A program made the position numbers and the translations under genes. From contig OZ038382.1 in assembly GCA_964036045.1 (NCBI GenBank), positions 5,704,289-5,768,288 on the forward strand: a stretch of 64,000 bases of DNA, written 5' to 3'. This document shows positions 22,985-31,718 of this stretch, piece by piece; position 1 is the stretch's first letter, and every line of letters begins with the position of its first letter. Source of the DNA: Eutreptiella sp. 'Long Island Sound 2002'. Lineage: Eukaryota > Euglenozoa > Euglenophyceae > Eutreptiales > Eutreptiaceae. The notes below the pieces were generated by a model, which was not told the DNA's origin, did not search any database, and saw nothing but the letters and a program-made list of their open reading frames with translations.

Positions 22985-24345
22985 TTTGCCGTCCCGTGCC
23001 AAGTGTTCCTACCCAACAAGATCCTTTGTAGAGGCACACATGTATCAATGGTTCAGATTTGGACGGCATGTTGCTCTTTTTGGTGACTGTTGCATTTGCA
23101 AGTTTTTGTGTGTTGCCTCTTGGTGTTGCACCATGTGTTTTCCAACTCATTCATGACTTTAATTCAAGTATTAATGTGAATCAATTGTGATCACTGTATG
23201 GTGCCATATGCATGTTGTTGTTGGAAATGTGAGGTGGTTTATGGTGCTAAATTTCGACTTGTCATCATGGGACGCAAATTTTTTTAAGAAGTTTGCATGG
23301 ATTGCTGTGTTGCTTTTGCTTGCGTGTCTCTCCGTGTCACTTTGTGCCATTCAACGAATATTTTGGAATAATTTTTCATGCATTATGGTTTGGAGTTCAA
23401 TTCAATTATTAATGTTAATCGATTGTCAACATGGTACATTGTTGTTTGAAGTGTGAGATGGTTCATGTTGCTAAATTCGGAATTGTCATAGTGGGACGCA
23501 AAAAAAATTTTCAAGAAGTTTGCGTGGATCATTGGGTTGCTTTTCCTTGCATGTTTTTTCTTGCATGCAAAAGACCACTAGGAAATACGAGTGCCCATCC
23601 AAAGACCACCAAGAGGCAACAATATCCACCCACGGACCACCAGGAAATGCTAGCATTTGGCCCGAGACAAGAAAACAAATGCATTAGGCCCATGTGTATG
23701 TGAATGGCACAACACAACACTGGTACTTTGGTAGTACTTTGGTAGTACAATGCCACCAAAAGTGACTTTTTTGAACCCACTCCCAACACAAGACACTGAT
23801 ATATGGTGTGCTTTGGTCCATGATGAGTAGTGCTTTTTATTTTCCTCATGAAAAGGGCTTTTGAACCAAGAAACCTTATTCAACAACTCACCAGCGAGGC
23901 CCCTTGCTATACTTCTTGCCTCCCCCCAACCGGCATGTCCCGATGGTGCTGATTTGCAACAAATGAGCCAACCAATGGGCCATGTTTGTATGTCCCAACG
24001 AACAAGACATGAACAACTGTTACCGGGAAATCGATAAACAGGAGGCTTTGGACGCAGTCACGGATGCACAGCTCAGAATAAAAGACGGCGTCCCTGTACA
24101 TCATGAATTGTGGTTTAGCATCGCAAAAGGTGGTGACAAACATAGAGATCGCATTGGAAAATCAAGCTGTAAATTGTTTTATACTATTTCTTTCGGTGAA
24201 GTGTACATATACGTGTTGTGGGATGTGATGCATAACACGTTTTTTACACTGCAAACGGTACTGTTACGACAAGGACTGAAGGGATACCCATTGGGGGATT
24301 CCTTTCAGCACAGATCATGGTCCTTTGGGCTATGTACAAGGAACT
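22985..24345. other. Intervening region, no gene recognised
   Basis: AT-richer and largely featureless. An open stretch at 23982-24190 (plus) reads like protein (REIDKQEALDAVTDAQLRIK) but has no recognised family. It runs into a pentamer array, so it is at most a decayed fragment. Confidence 0.4.
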
Positions 24346-24469
24346 TGTTGTGCTGTGTTGTGCTATGCTGTGTTGTGTTGTGTTGTGTTGTGTTGTGTTG
24401 TGTTGTGTTGTGTTGTGTTGTGTTGTGTTGTGTTGTGTTGTGTTGTGTTGTGTTGTGTTGTGTTGTGTC
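24346..24469. repeat. (GTGTT)n array
   Basis: About 24 near-perfect units. This is the longest uninterrupted copy of the pentamer in the window. Confidence 0.95.
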
Positions 24470-24937
24470 GCAGTGATGTAGAAACAAAAGTAGAGTCATA
24501 GGAAGCTCCTGCTATCCTACATGCTTTTCCAATTTCGTTCCTTCTTGGCTGGTTGTTTTTGAGGTGCCCAATCCGTGGTGTACAGTAGTGCAAAGTGTGC
24601 CCCATATGAGCAATCGGCGTGTTAACACAACCGGCCAACACGGAGGTGCTGTGTTAACATAGGCCCAACGCGGATGTGAAAAGTAACCCCCCCCCCTTCC
24701 GTCCTCCCCATGGCAACACAAGAAGACGGGGATTTCGTGTCGTGTTGGGGTGTGGTGTCGTGTGGTGCGGTGTGGTGTGTTGTGTCATGTCGTGTTGTAT
24801 GCAAAAATTCAACAAATGACAAATGGGATGCCACTCTCGGCTTTTGTGCCGTACATACCTGCGTAAACAGGCGTGTGATCCTGTTGGAACATATGTATTT
24901 TTGCAAATAAACTCGCTAAAAATTAGAATGGGCACTT

Positions 24938-25133
24938 GCAACACAACACAAAAAAAACAAGGAAGAACACAACACAACACAACCACAACACACCACACCA
25001 CACCACAATAGAACACAACTACAAAACACAACACAACACAACAACACAATACAACACAACACAACACGACTACAAAACACAACACAACACAACACAACAC
25101 ACCACAACACAACACAACACAACACAACACAAC
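24938..25133. repeat. (AACAC)n array, opposite orientation
   Basis: ACAAC/AACAC units with interruptions (TACAAAACAC, CCACACC). It abuts the foldback element at 25139. Confidence 0.9.
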
Positions 25134-25138
25134 GTGCA

Positions 25139-25389
25139 TGTAACTGCTAAGATGTGGCCTTTTTTGTTCACATGGACACGTACGCGTTGAAAGGTCAACT
25201 CGTACGCACTGATTTTCCACACCGTACGCACTGGGTACCAAACGCGCACGCGCTGCGTACGATTTTGCGCCAAAATCGTACGCAGTGCGTACGGTTTGGT
25301 AAATCAGTGCGTACGAGTTGGGATTTCCACACGTACGTGTCGGGGCTTTAACACGTACGTGTCCATGTGAACAGATCTTAGCAGTTACA
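25139..25389. mobile_element. MITE-like foldback element rich in CGTACG
   Basis: The 251-bp segment begins TGTAACTGCTAAGAT and ends with the exact complement ATCTTAGCAGTTACA. Inside, both arms carry GTTCACATGGACACGTACG and GTGCGTACG boxes in mirrored order, so nearly the whole element can fold on itself. No open frame is present. The ends resemble those of a non-autonomous DNA transposon, but no convincing target duplication was found. Confidence 0.7.
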
Positions 25390-25392
25390 CAC

Positions 25393-25471
25393 AAGGCCTC
25401 TTTGGCCCCACCCCCCCCATGGCGGCACGGCACAAAACGGTGCGGCACGCGGAGATTCCGACCCCCCCCCC
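25393..25471 (-). repeat. G-rich inverted repeat, right copy
   Basis: Reverse-complement partner of 22896-22984. It sits immediately beside the foldback element. Confidence 0.7.
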
Positions 25472-25553
25472 TATTCCTACCCCCCCCGACCCTACCCAGA
25501 ACCCGCCCTTAGAGACGACCAATATGGAGTAGACCAATGAAACACTGGGTTTT

Positions 25554-26384
25554 GTGACAGTGAATAATTTCACTTTCAGCCTGCAGGTCCTGGGCCTATG
25601 GGATTCACATCCCAAGGGGAGGTGTGGACACATTATTTTGCAGGCACCACACCGCGTACAGCCACTGCTATTGTCCCATTTTGAGTTCTTAAATGCCAGA
25701 CAAGTCATGCTTGCAGAAACACATTACCTGAAAGGTCGTTTGCCAGGTGAACATAGTGACCAAGGGGTGCTGCAACCTGCAGTGTTGTTGTCCAAGTATA
25801 TGGGTAATAATTATGTCGCATTTTTACACCCCCCACAAGATGAGGCCACACTGGCACAGATGGTGGCCTTTGTACAAACGTTCCTGGATGTGCTGTATGC
25901 CGTGCCAATGAAATGTCAATGGTCCACCGATCCACAACTAGTCCGTCTGCTTCCCTGGGAAGCAGACGGACTAGTTGTGGATCGGTGTGAATGTAGACTA
26001 GTGTCGTCAGCACGGCTTGCTTTATTGATAAAAGGAATATTTTCAGCACCACAGGGTCAGCAACCCTGCAGTGTTTTTCATGACTCACTGCCCTTGTGTC
26101 AGAATTTAGTAGCCGGTGACTCCTATATGTTATACTGTTGTTTTGGATGCATAAGACGAAAGGGGGGCGCCAGCAGTGGGTTAAGAGCTGACAGAGAGAG
26201 ACATATTAATGTGTCCGCTGAACTCCATGGTGCAGATGAGGTCAAGGTTGTGCGGTCTGAATTTGTTTGCAAAGTTCACTTGCATGACTATATTCCTTTG
26301 GCTACCAGACCGGACGGAGGACCGGTCTGGTCTTGTGGGGAAAATTATCACTTTCTGGCAAAGGATTGGGTCAAGGGTTTTTGA
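25554..26384 (+). CDS. Open frame of unknown function, 276 codons
   Basis: A long uninterrupted frame opened by GTG rather than ATG, so its true start is not established. It may be an exon, since AG acceptor-like sites sit at its 5' end. Stretches such as HFEFLNARQVMLAETHYLKG and LAQMVAFVQTFLDVLYAVP look protein-like, and the C-terminal half contains Cys pairs (YCCFGC). I do not recognise a family. The frame contains a 61-bp perfect palindrome and ends just upstream of the piggyBac-associated repeats. It could be a separate gene, an upstream exon of the piggyBac locus, or chance. Confidence 0.3.
   Translation: MTVNNFTFSLQVLGLWDSHPKGRCGHIILQAPHRVQPLLLSHFEFLNARQVMLAETHYLKGRLPGEHSDQGVLQPAVLLSKYMGNNYVAFLHPPQDEATLAQMVAFVQTFLDVLYAVPMKCQWSTDPQLVRLLPWEADGLVVDRCECRLVSSARLALLIKGIFSAPQGQQPCSVFHDSLPLCQNLVAGDSYMLYCCFGCIRRKGGASSGLRADRERHINVSAELHGADEVKVVRSEFVCKVHLHDYIPLATRPDGGPVWSCGENYHFLAKDWVKGF
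25926..25986. repeat. Perfect 30-bp inverted repeat (hairpin) with 1-base centre
   Basis: The left arm 25926-25955 and right arm 25957-25986 are exact complements around T25956. The arms contain CACAACTAGTCCGTCTGC. Both strands of the palindrome read through the same peptide in the overlapping frames. Confidence 0.95.
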
Positions 26385-26462
26385 ACGTGGCGGAAATGAT
26401 GGTTTTGGTGGTTTTCTTAGACTCAATAGTATTTTAGAGAAAAACAGTAAGACCAGTTTCAG

Positions 26463-26531
26463 CGACCGGTGGGACCGGTCTTTGCAAACCGAACGGACCG
26501 GACCACTTCGGTACACTTTGGAGCACTTTGT
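26463..26531 (+). repeat. Left inverted repeat of the piggyBac-like locus
   Basis: Contains GACCGGTGGGACCGGTCTTT, then GGACCGGACCACTT and ACTTTGGAGCACTTTG. The complement, about 88% alike by eye, is at 30298-30368. Orientation is correct for terminal or subterminal repeats of one element. No TTAA target site was found at its outer edge. Confidence 0.65.
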
Positions 26532-26826
26532 TACACTTGCCTCCCAAACCTACCTTTGCGCGCTCGTTGCAGCATGCACGCCACCACACACCATGCACAA
26601 ACCACACACACATACACAGACTTTGCTTCCCATGTCCTCTTGGGTGTTTCAACGATGCATGATGGGTGGGATGCACCATTAGCATGAAAATAGATCGGTT
26701 CAAACAGTTTCATGCAGACCGGTCAGACCGGTCTTCCGAACCTCGCTCCTGGTCCCCTACTTCCTGCTGCCTTTTCACAGGACCGGTCAGACCGCTCTTC
26801 CCTGCTTTGTTGCTTAGTGTTCTTTA

Positions 26827-28756
26827 ATGCCTATTTCAGGCCCCGGCTCCAAGATCCCTGGCGTGAAGGATGGTGAGACGCCCGTGCCCACGTCCTTCAA
26901 GAAGGTACGGGCCGGAGAGCGGGTGGTGCTGCTGCTGAAGGGCTCGCACGGCGGCCGCTACACCGGCAAGTGCGAGTCGCAGGGGTCTGGCAAAATGTCC
27001 CTATCCGGGACAATCTACTTCACAGAGGACCAGAAGACCGGGGGCCTAAAGCGCAGCATCAGCAAAGGCGACCTTGACTTCGTCACCGAGGACGTGCTCG
27101 GATGTTGGGTGATCGCGGAGGCGAAGACATCTATTACTCCGGGCCAGAGGATTGCGGCCCGAGCAGCGCGGTCCCGCAAAAGGAAAGTGGACGAGGAGTC
27201 CGAAGACGAAGACGAGGACGAGGAAGAAGAGGACGAAGAAGACGAGGAGGAGGAGGAGCGAGAAAGCGTGATGGAGATCCCGGAAGAAGAGGCAAAGGAG
27301 GAAGAGAAAGAGAGGAAGAAGAAGAAGCCGGCGAAGGAGAAGCACACCACCAAAAGACGGTTGCCGGTCCCGTTTTTCAAGGAAATCAAAGCCGAGGGCA
27401 GTGAGTCCGCCTCGTCGCCCCGCACAAGCAAGAAAGGCAGGAAGGCCTCCACCGAGGACGAAGAGAGGTCGGCGGAAGAGGTGCGCATGGGCAACGCGTT
27501 GGAGGCGTATGGCACCACCTTGCCAAGGCTTGGGCAACACGTCCGGCAATGTCTCCGTGGCCAACCCGGCACCAAGACACTTTTGGCGGCAGCGCTGCAG
27601 TTGATGTTCGAGTGCCCGAACAGCATTCTTCGTGGTCCTCTGTGCATTCGGTCGGATTACATCGTGGCGCAGCGCAAGTGTATGGAGCCCCTTCGTCAAG
27701 CCGGTGGTCCCCAATACGAGGAATACGCAGGTTTGTGCATACTGTCGTAAACCGTTCGGACCGCTTCACTTTAGCACACTTCACACGAAGACCGGTCGGA
27801 CCGGTCTGTACAAACTGTCGTAAACCGTTCGGACCGGTCCACTTTAGCACACTTCATACGAAGACCGGTCGGACCGGTCCTTGCAAACTGTCGTAAACCG
27901 TTCGGACCGCTTCACTTTAGCACACTTTATTCCATTTCTCCACAGAGAAGGTCTTGCAGGGGGCTGCAACGTGTCCGAGGTGCTTGGGGATCAAGGATGA
28001 GCCCGACATGGACATGCCCGCCCTGCCCGCCGGGCCCGCAGCGCGCCAGCTCGCCATCCCCCAACCCGCCGCAAGGACCATTCCTCCGGAAATGCCGATG
28101 CACGTGCAGACCATGGACCAGCTCACAACTCCACAGCTGCGCGAGAAGTTCATGGCCCTCAAACGGGAATTGCAACGCACCGAATTCGAGCTCGTAACGG
28201 TATGGAGCACCCAATGGCCGTTCGGGGTTGTGTGTGCAACTCGCTCCCCCCTTTGCCGTGCCACTTTCAGGTCCGTGGGGGTACCCTTCCTACAAGTGAT
28301 TGGCATGAACCACACGCCGAAACCAAGACGTTGGGGGAGCAGATTGAAGAGATGCGGACAGTCGCTTGGTTCCGTGAACAAACGGAGAGGATGAGGTTGG
28401 TCGAGGAAGAAGAGGCGCGCGAGGAGTTTGAACGACAAGAGGAGGAAAGAATCCAAGCCGAACGTGCAATGGAGGTGTGTGTCCAGGGGTCCGCTAGCCT
28501 ACATTTGTGCATGCATGGAGTCAGCACTGTGGTCTGTGGTCTGCAGGACGCCCGACGTCGTGAGGAGGCCGCGCGTGAACGCAAAAAGAAGGATGCGGAG
28601 ACCGCGGCCTTGGAGGCGAAGTTGAAGGCGTTGCAACAGGAGTTGGACGAGGCACGGAAGAGCAAGAAGGAGCCGACTCCGGAACCGCAAGAACCCGAAG
28701 AATCGCAGGAACCGGAACCAGACCCGCAGCAGGTCCCAGCGGAGGAGGCGGTTTAG
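26827..28756 (+). CDS. Acidic, basic and coiled-coil protein upstream of the piggyBac transposase, four exons, 523 aa
   Basis: Exons 26827-27730, 27946-28199, 28271-28474 and 28547-28756 join in phase with GT-AG introns (1572 nt). The ATG is provisional: an acceptor (ATTTCAG) ends at 26837, so the first exon may lie upstream. Residues 1-115 form a compact globular-looking region. Next come a strongly acidic tract (EDEDEDEEEEDEEDEEEEE) and Lys-rich segments that could be nuclear signals. The last third is an Arg/Glu coiled coil followed by a Pro/Glu tail. No family was recognised. A fifth exon carrying the transposase domain can be joined in phase (donor 28758, acceptor ending 28808). Only the TAG at 28754-28756 prevents a single protein, so this may be the N-terminal part of the transposase. 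Confidence 0.6.
27741..27930. repeat. 73-bp tandem repeat in intron 1, related to the locus termini
   Basis: ACCGTTCGGACCG starts at 27751, 27824 and 27897, giving a 73-bp period and about 2.6 copies. Units contain GACCGGTCGGACCGGTC and ACTTTAGCACACTT, the same boxes as the inverted repeats at 26463 and 30298. Confidence 0.85.
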
Positions 28757-28757
28757 G

Positions 28758-28808
28758 GTAGTTTGCCAAGACTGGTCAGCAAAAGCTTGTATTCTGTTTT
28801 TTTTTCAG
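28758..28808 (+). other. Probable 51-bp intron joining the upstream exons to the transposase domain
   Basis: Starts G|GTAGTT and ends in a T-tract followed by CAG. Splicing it keeps the reading frame from exon 4 (one leftover base) into the ATG-containing exon (two bases). The TAG at 28754-28756 lies just before the donor. Confidence 0.5.
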
Positions 28809-30176
28809 GCATGCCTGCTGCTACACCATGGGAACCAAGACCCCTGGCCCCCCTAGAGGCCCGATGGGATTTTGGAGACGAACTCCGCAAAGGGCGCAGC
28901 CTCGTGGAGGGCACCGAGGATGGCAAGACCCCCGTTGCCGTCTGGAACTTCATGTTCCAGCCAATTTTGGAGGCCATGACGCTGTGTTTGGAAGAGGCCA
29001 ACCGGGTAGACCTAGTGGACCTTCTTCCGCGGTACGTGCTGTTTCGAGTTGGCTTGGGCATGCTGCAGCCGCGCAGAATAGATGATGTGTGGGACAAAGA
29101 GAGTATGCACTACAATGCATACATGGCGGAACTGTTTCCTAGCAGGCGACAGTTTTATGTGCTGCAGCGACTTGCGGACCCGGATGCGGATGCGTTGATT
29201 GAGTTGTGCACGATGCACTGGCAAGGCGGATGGGAACTAGGTGACGTGGTGTGCGGGGATGAGACCGTGCATGGTCCCCCATAAGGGGTTATTTGTAATC
29301 CGCCAGTTCATACCGCGCAAGCCTCACAACACCGGTGTGAAACTGTACGCGTTGTGCGACGCACAAAGCCATTACATTTGGCATGTGTATTTGTACCGTG
29401 GTGCAGCCCCTCGTGTGGGTCCAGAGTCCCGGAGCCGGTTTGCAAGCCACTACAATGCTTTTGAGATCGTGCAACTTTGGAATGATGTGACTCCACCCGG
29501 AAAGGTGCTTGTGGCGGACTCATTCTTTGGGTCTCATGATGCGGCGGCGATGCTAAGTGCACAAGAGCGTCCGTTCTTGATGCTCACTTCCACAAGTGCT
29601 TTGGTGCAAGATGGGAACGTTGGATTAGACCCGGGGGATGTGAACACGGTGGTACACAAGAAACATGGGTATGCACTCTCGGTATACAAAAACCCCAAAG
29701 TGGGGCGCAAGCCGGCAAAGGTGGTACCACTACTAACCAATTGCTTGACCGGAGGTTCGCTCCCACACCGAAGTGGACGATACCACCTACCGGGGATAAT
29801 TGCCAACTACCGTAGGTTTGCCCCGGGGGTGGATACGTTTAACCAAATGTGCTTACAACACCGGGAAGAGCACCGGTTTCAATCATGGTGGAAGGCACTT
29901 GGGGGGATGGTGTTAAGGATAGCGGCAACAAATGCATTTACGTCATGCCAAGCGTTGCGCCTTAGTCCGGGGGGTGAAACAATGTTTGACTGGCAATGGA
30001 GGTTGATGAGATACATTTTTCCGGCAAGGCAAATTGAGGTGGTGGACAAGCATGTACCAATAGTGGTTGGGAAGCGGGGCGCTTGTGTACATTGTGGGAT
30101 GGGCACCACTCGATTCAAGTGCAAAGCATGTGGGTGCTATCTACACGTTGAATGTTTTGCGGACCATCATGAATGA
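28809..30176 (+). pseudogene. piggyBac-family DDD transposase, broken by a frameshift
   Basis: The first part (ATG 28811, stop TAA 29282-29284) contains FPSRRQFYVL and ends just after GDETVHG. The second part is in another frame, from about 29281 to TGA 30176, and continues with RKPHNTGVKLYALCDA, LVADSFFGS and APGVDTFNQM. These match the three catalytic aspartates of DDE_Tnp_1_7 (piggyBac) transposases, at codons 29258, 29517 and 29832. Their spacing of about 86 and 105 residues is close to that in piggyBac. The C-terminal CVHCGMGTTRFKCKACGC...H...C is the cross-brace zinc finger typical of the family. The break falls at a C5 run (29276-29280), so a one-base indel, real or from sequencing, explains it. 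Function: cut-and-paste transposition into TTAA. As written this copy cannot make the full enzyme. Confidence 0.8.
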
Positions 30177-30297
30177 ACCATGAATTGAGGATTGACTCCC
30201 ATGCATTGCAATGTCTGTGCAAAGGTGTGAACACGCACAACAAAACACACGCACACACACAACACACACATGCGGACACACACACTACACACACATC

Positions 30298-30368
30298 ACA
30301 AAGTGCTCCAAAGTGTGCTAAAGTGGTCCGGTCCGTTCAGTTTGCAAAGACCGGTCGGACCGGTCCGA
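30298..30368 (-). repeat. Right inverted repeat of the piggyBac-like locus
   Basis: Complement of 26463-26531, with an extra GGACCGGTC unit. Further accgg-rich boxes follow at about 30470-30490. Just upstream (30235-30300) is an AC-rich stretch. Confidence 0.65.
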
Positions 30369-30567
30369 CCGGTCTCCCCGAACTAACCGGTTGGTTACAG
30401 AAAGCTAAAGTGGTGCGAAACGGTCTCAACTGAACAGTTGGTGATTTTGCCTAGCCAAAACGGTGCGTTGACAAAGACCGGTGGACCGGTTGTGAAAATA
30501 TTCGCATATGGTAGCCAAAGGAATATGATGTCCATCCAAACGTGTAGTCTGAAAATATGTCACTCTT

Positions 30568-31011
30568 GTGAGCCCGTCTTCTCTCACTATCGCTGTTTGG
30601 TTCCGCCTCAAATGCATTTGTGAGCAGTTTTGTGCCTGTATACCTTACCAGCTCCATAGTCACTGCCGGATTATGACCCTCTGGGACAGGTGGGTGCAAT
30701 CAGAGGCTCCAAACACAAGGGACATGTTGCGTTCCATGCTGCCCACCTTGATTAATAATTGCCTTGTGTATGCTTTTAAAGATGCCCACCGATTGATAAA
30801 TCTGGCCGCCGTTTTCAGAGGGTGTGGGTACCATGAGCACCCGACGAGATGGTGGTGGCCCCCGGTACGCACCACACTGCGAGGGGCACAGATGGAACAC
30901 ATTGTGGACAACGTCATGATCCAGAAATGGGCAGGGGAGGGAAGGGCGTTCAGGACGACTCTCGGGCCGGCTAGCGTTGCGCGCGACGCACCAGTCCTCA
31001 TGTCGTCCTGA
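30568..31011 (+). CDS. Open frame of unknown function, 147 codons
   Basis: Encodes a plausible mixed alpha-type sequence after residue 35 (RDMLRSMLPTLINNCLVYAF, AQMEHIVDNVMIQKWAGEG) and stops at 31011. I recognise no family. It could be a terminal exon, a decayed transposon piece or chance. The first 30 codons look less protein-like. Confidence 0.25.
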   Translation: MSPSSLTIAVWFRLKCICEQFCACIPYQLHSHCRIMTLWDRWVQSEAPNTRDMLRSMLPTLINNCLVYAFKDAHRLINLAAVFRGCGYHEHPTRWWWPPVRTTLRGAQMEHIVDNVMIQKWAGEGRAFRTTLGPASVARDAPVLMSS

Positions 31012-31148
31012 ATTTTGCTTCTGCCCTGTTCGTGATTTTTGCCTGAGCATCATGTTGTTGTATGTTAGAATAAACAACTGCCACATTGAGCGTAAAGTGC
31101 TGTGTGAAAACGAAAGGGACCATGTGACAAGCGAAGGTGGTGCATGCC

Positions 31149-31150
<2 letters not shown>

Positions 31151-31220
<70 letters not shown>
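31151..31220. repeat. (CA)n microsatellite, 35 units
   Basis: A pure CA run, followed by imperfect CACACG/CGCACA units to about 31250. Confidence 0.95.
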
Positions 31221-31223
<3 letters not shown>

Positions 31224-31718
31224 GCACGCGAGCACACACACGCACACAACACGCAGAAAACACCAATGCACTGTCGTCTGGACTTCAGAGTTTTTGTGCA
31301 GGCATCCCCTGTGAGCGGGCTCTGCCTATTGCCAACTGCAGATCCAGTGCCTGCTGCTTTGTGGTTGAGGGATTGTTTGTAACGATTCGTAAGCCATCCG
31401 TCAGTCACCGACATGTCGGCTGCGTGTTGGTGACATGGTGGTGCTAGATTCGGCCGGCACCCCACTTTTTTTTTACAATTATCTCTTCTTTGATTCCGGT
31501 GATATGCACAGGCACCGCTAGTACTGTTGGGTAGTGCAGTCAACCCCAATAGCCCATCTTTGTTTCGGGCCCCGTTGAAGGTAGATTTTGCACTTGCAAG
31601 GGGGGAGCTGGCAGCTCCAAATCGCCGCTCTAAGTAGGTACTAGCGGTATGGAATTGAGTGTGTTTCCTTTCTGTTCTCTAGTGTCTTTTTTTTTGCCGC
31701 ATTCTACCGGCATCACAC

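Noticed and set aside
27015-27714. Long minus-strand frames opposite the acidic protein gene
   Set aside because: Antisense shadows of Glu/Asp/Lys-rich codons (Ser/Leu/Phe repeats). The plus strand has introns and phase support.
26180-30780. TTAA target sites for the piggyBac locus (26180, 30750, 30775)
   Set aside because: Adjacent sequences are not inverted repeats of each other, so these TTAA sites cannot be tied to the element ends.
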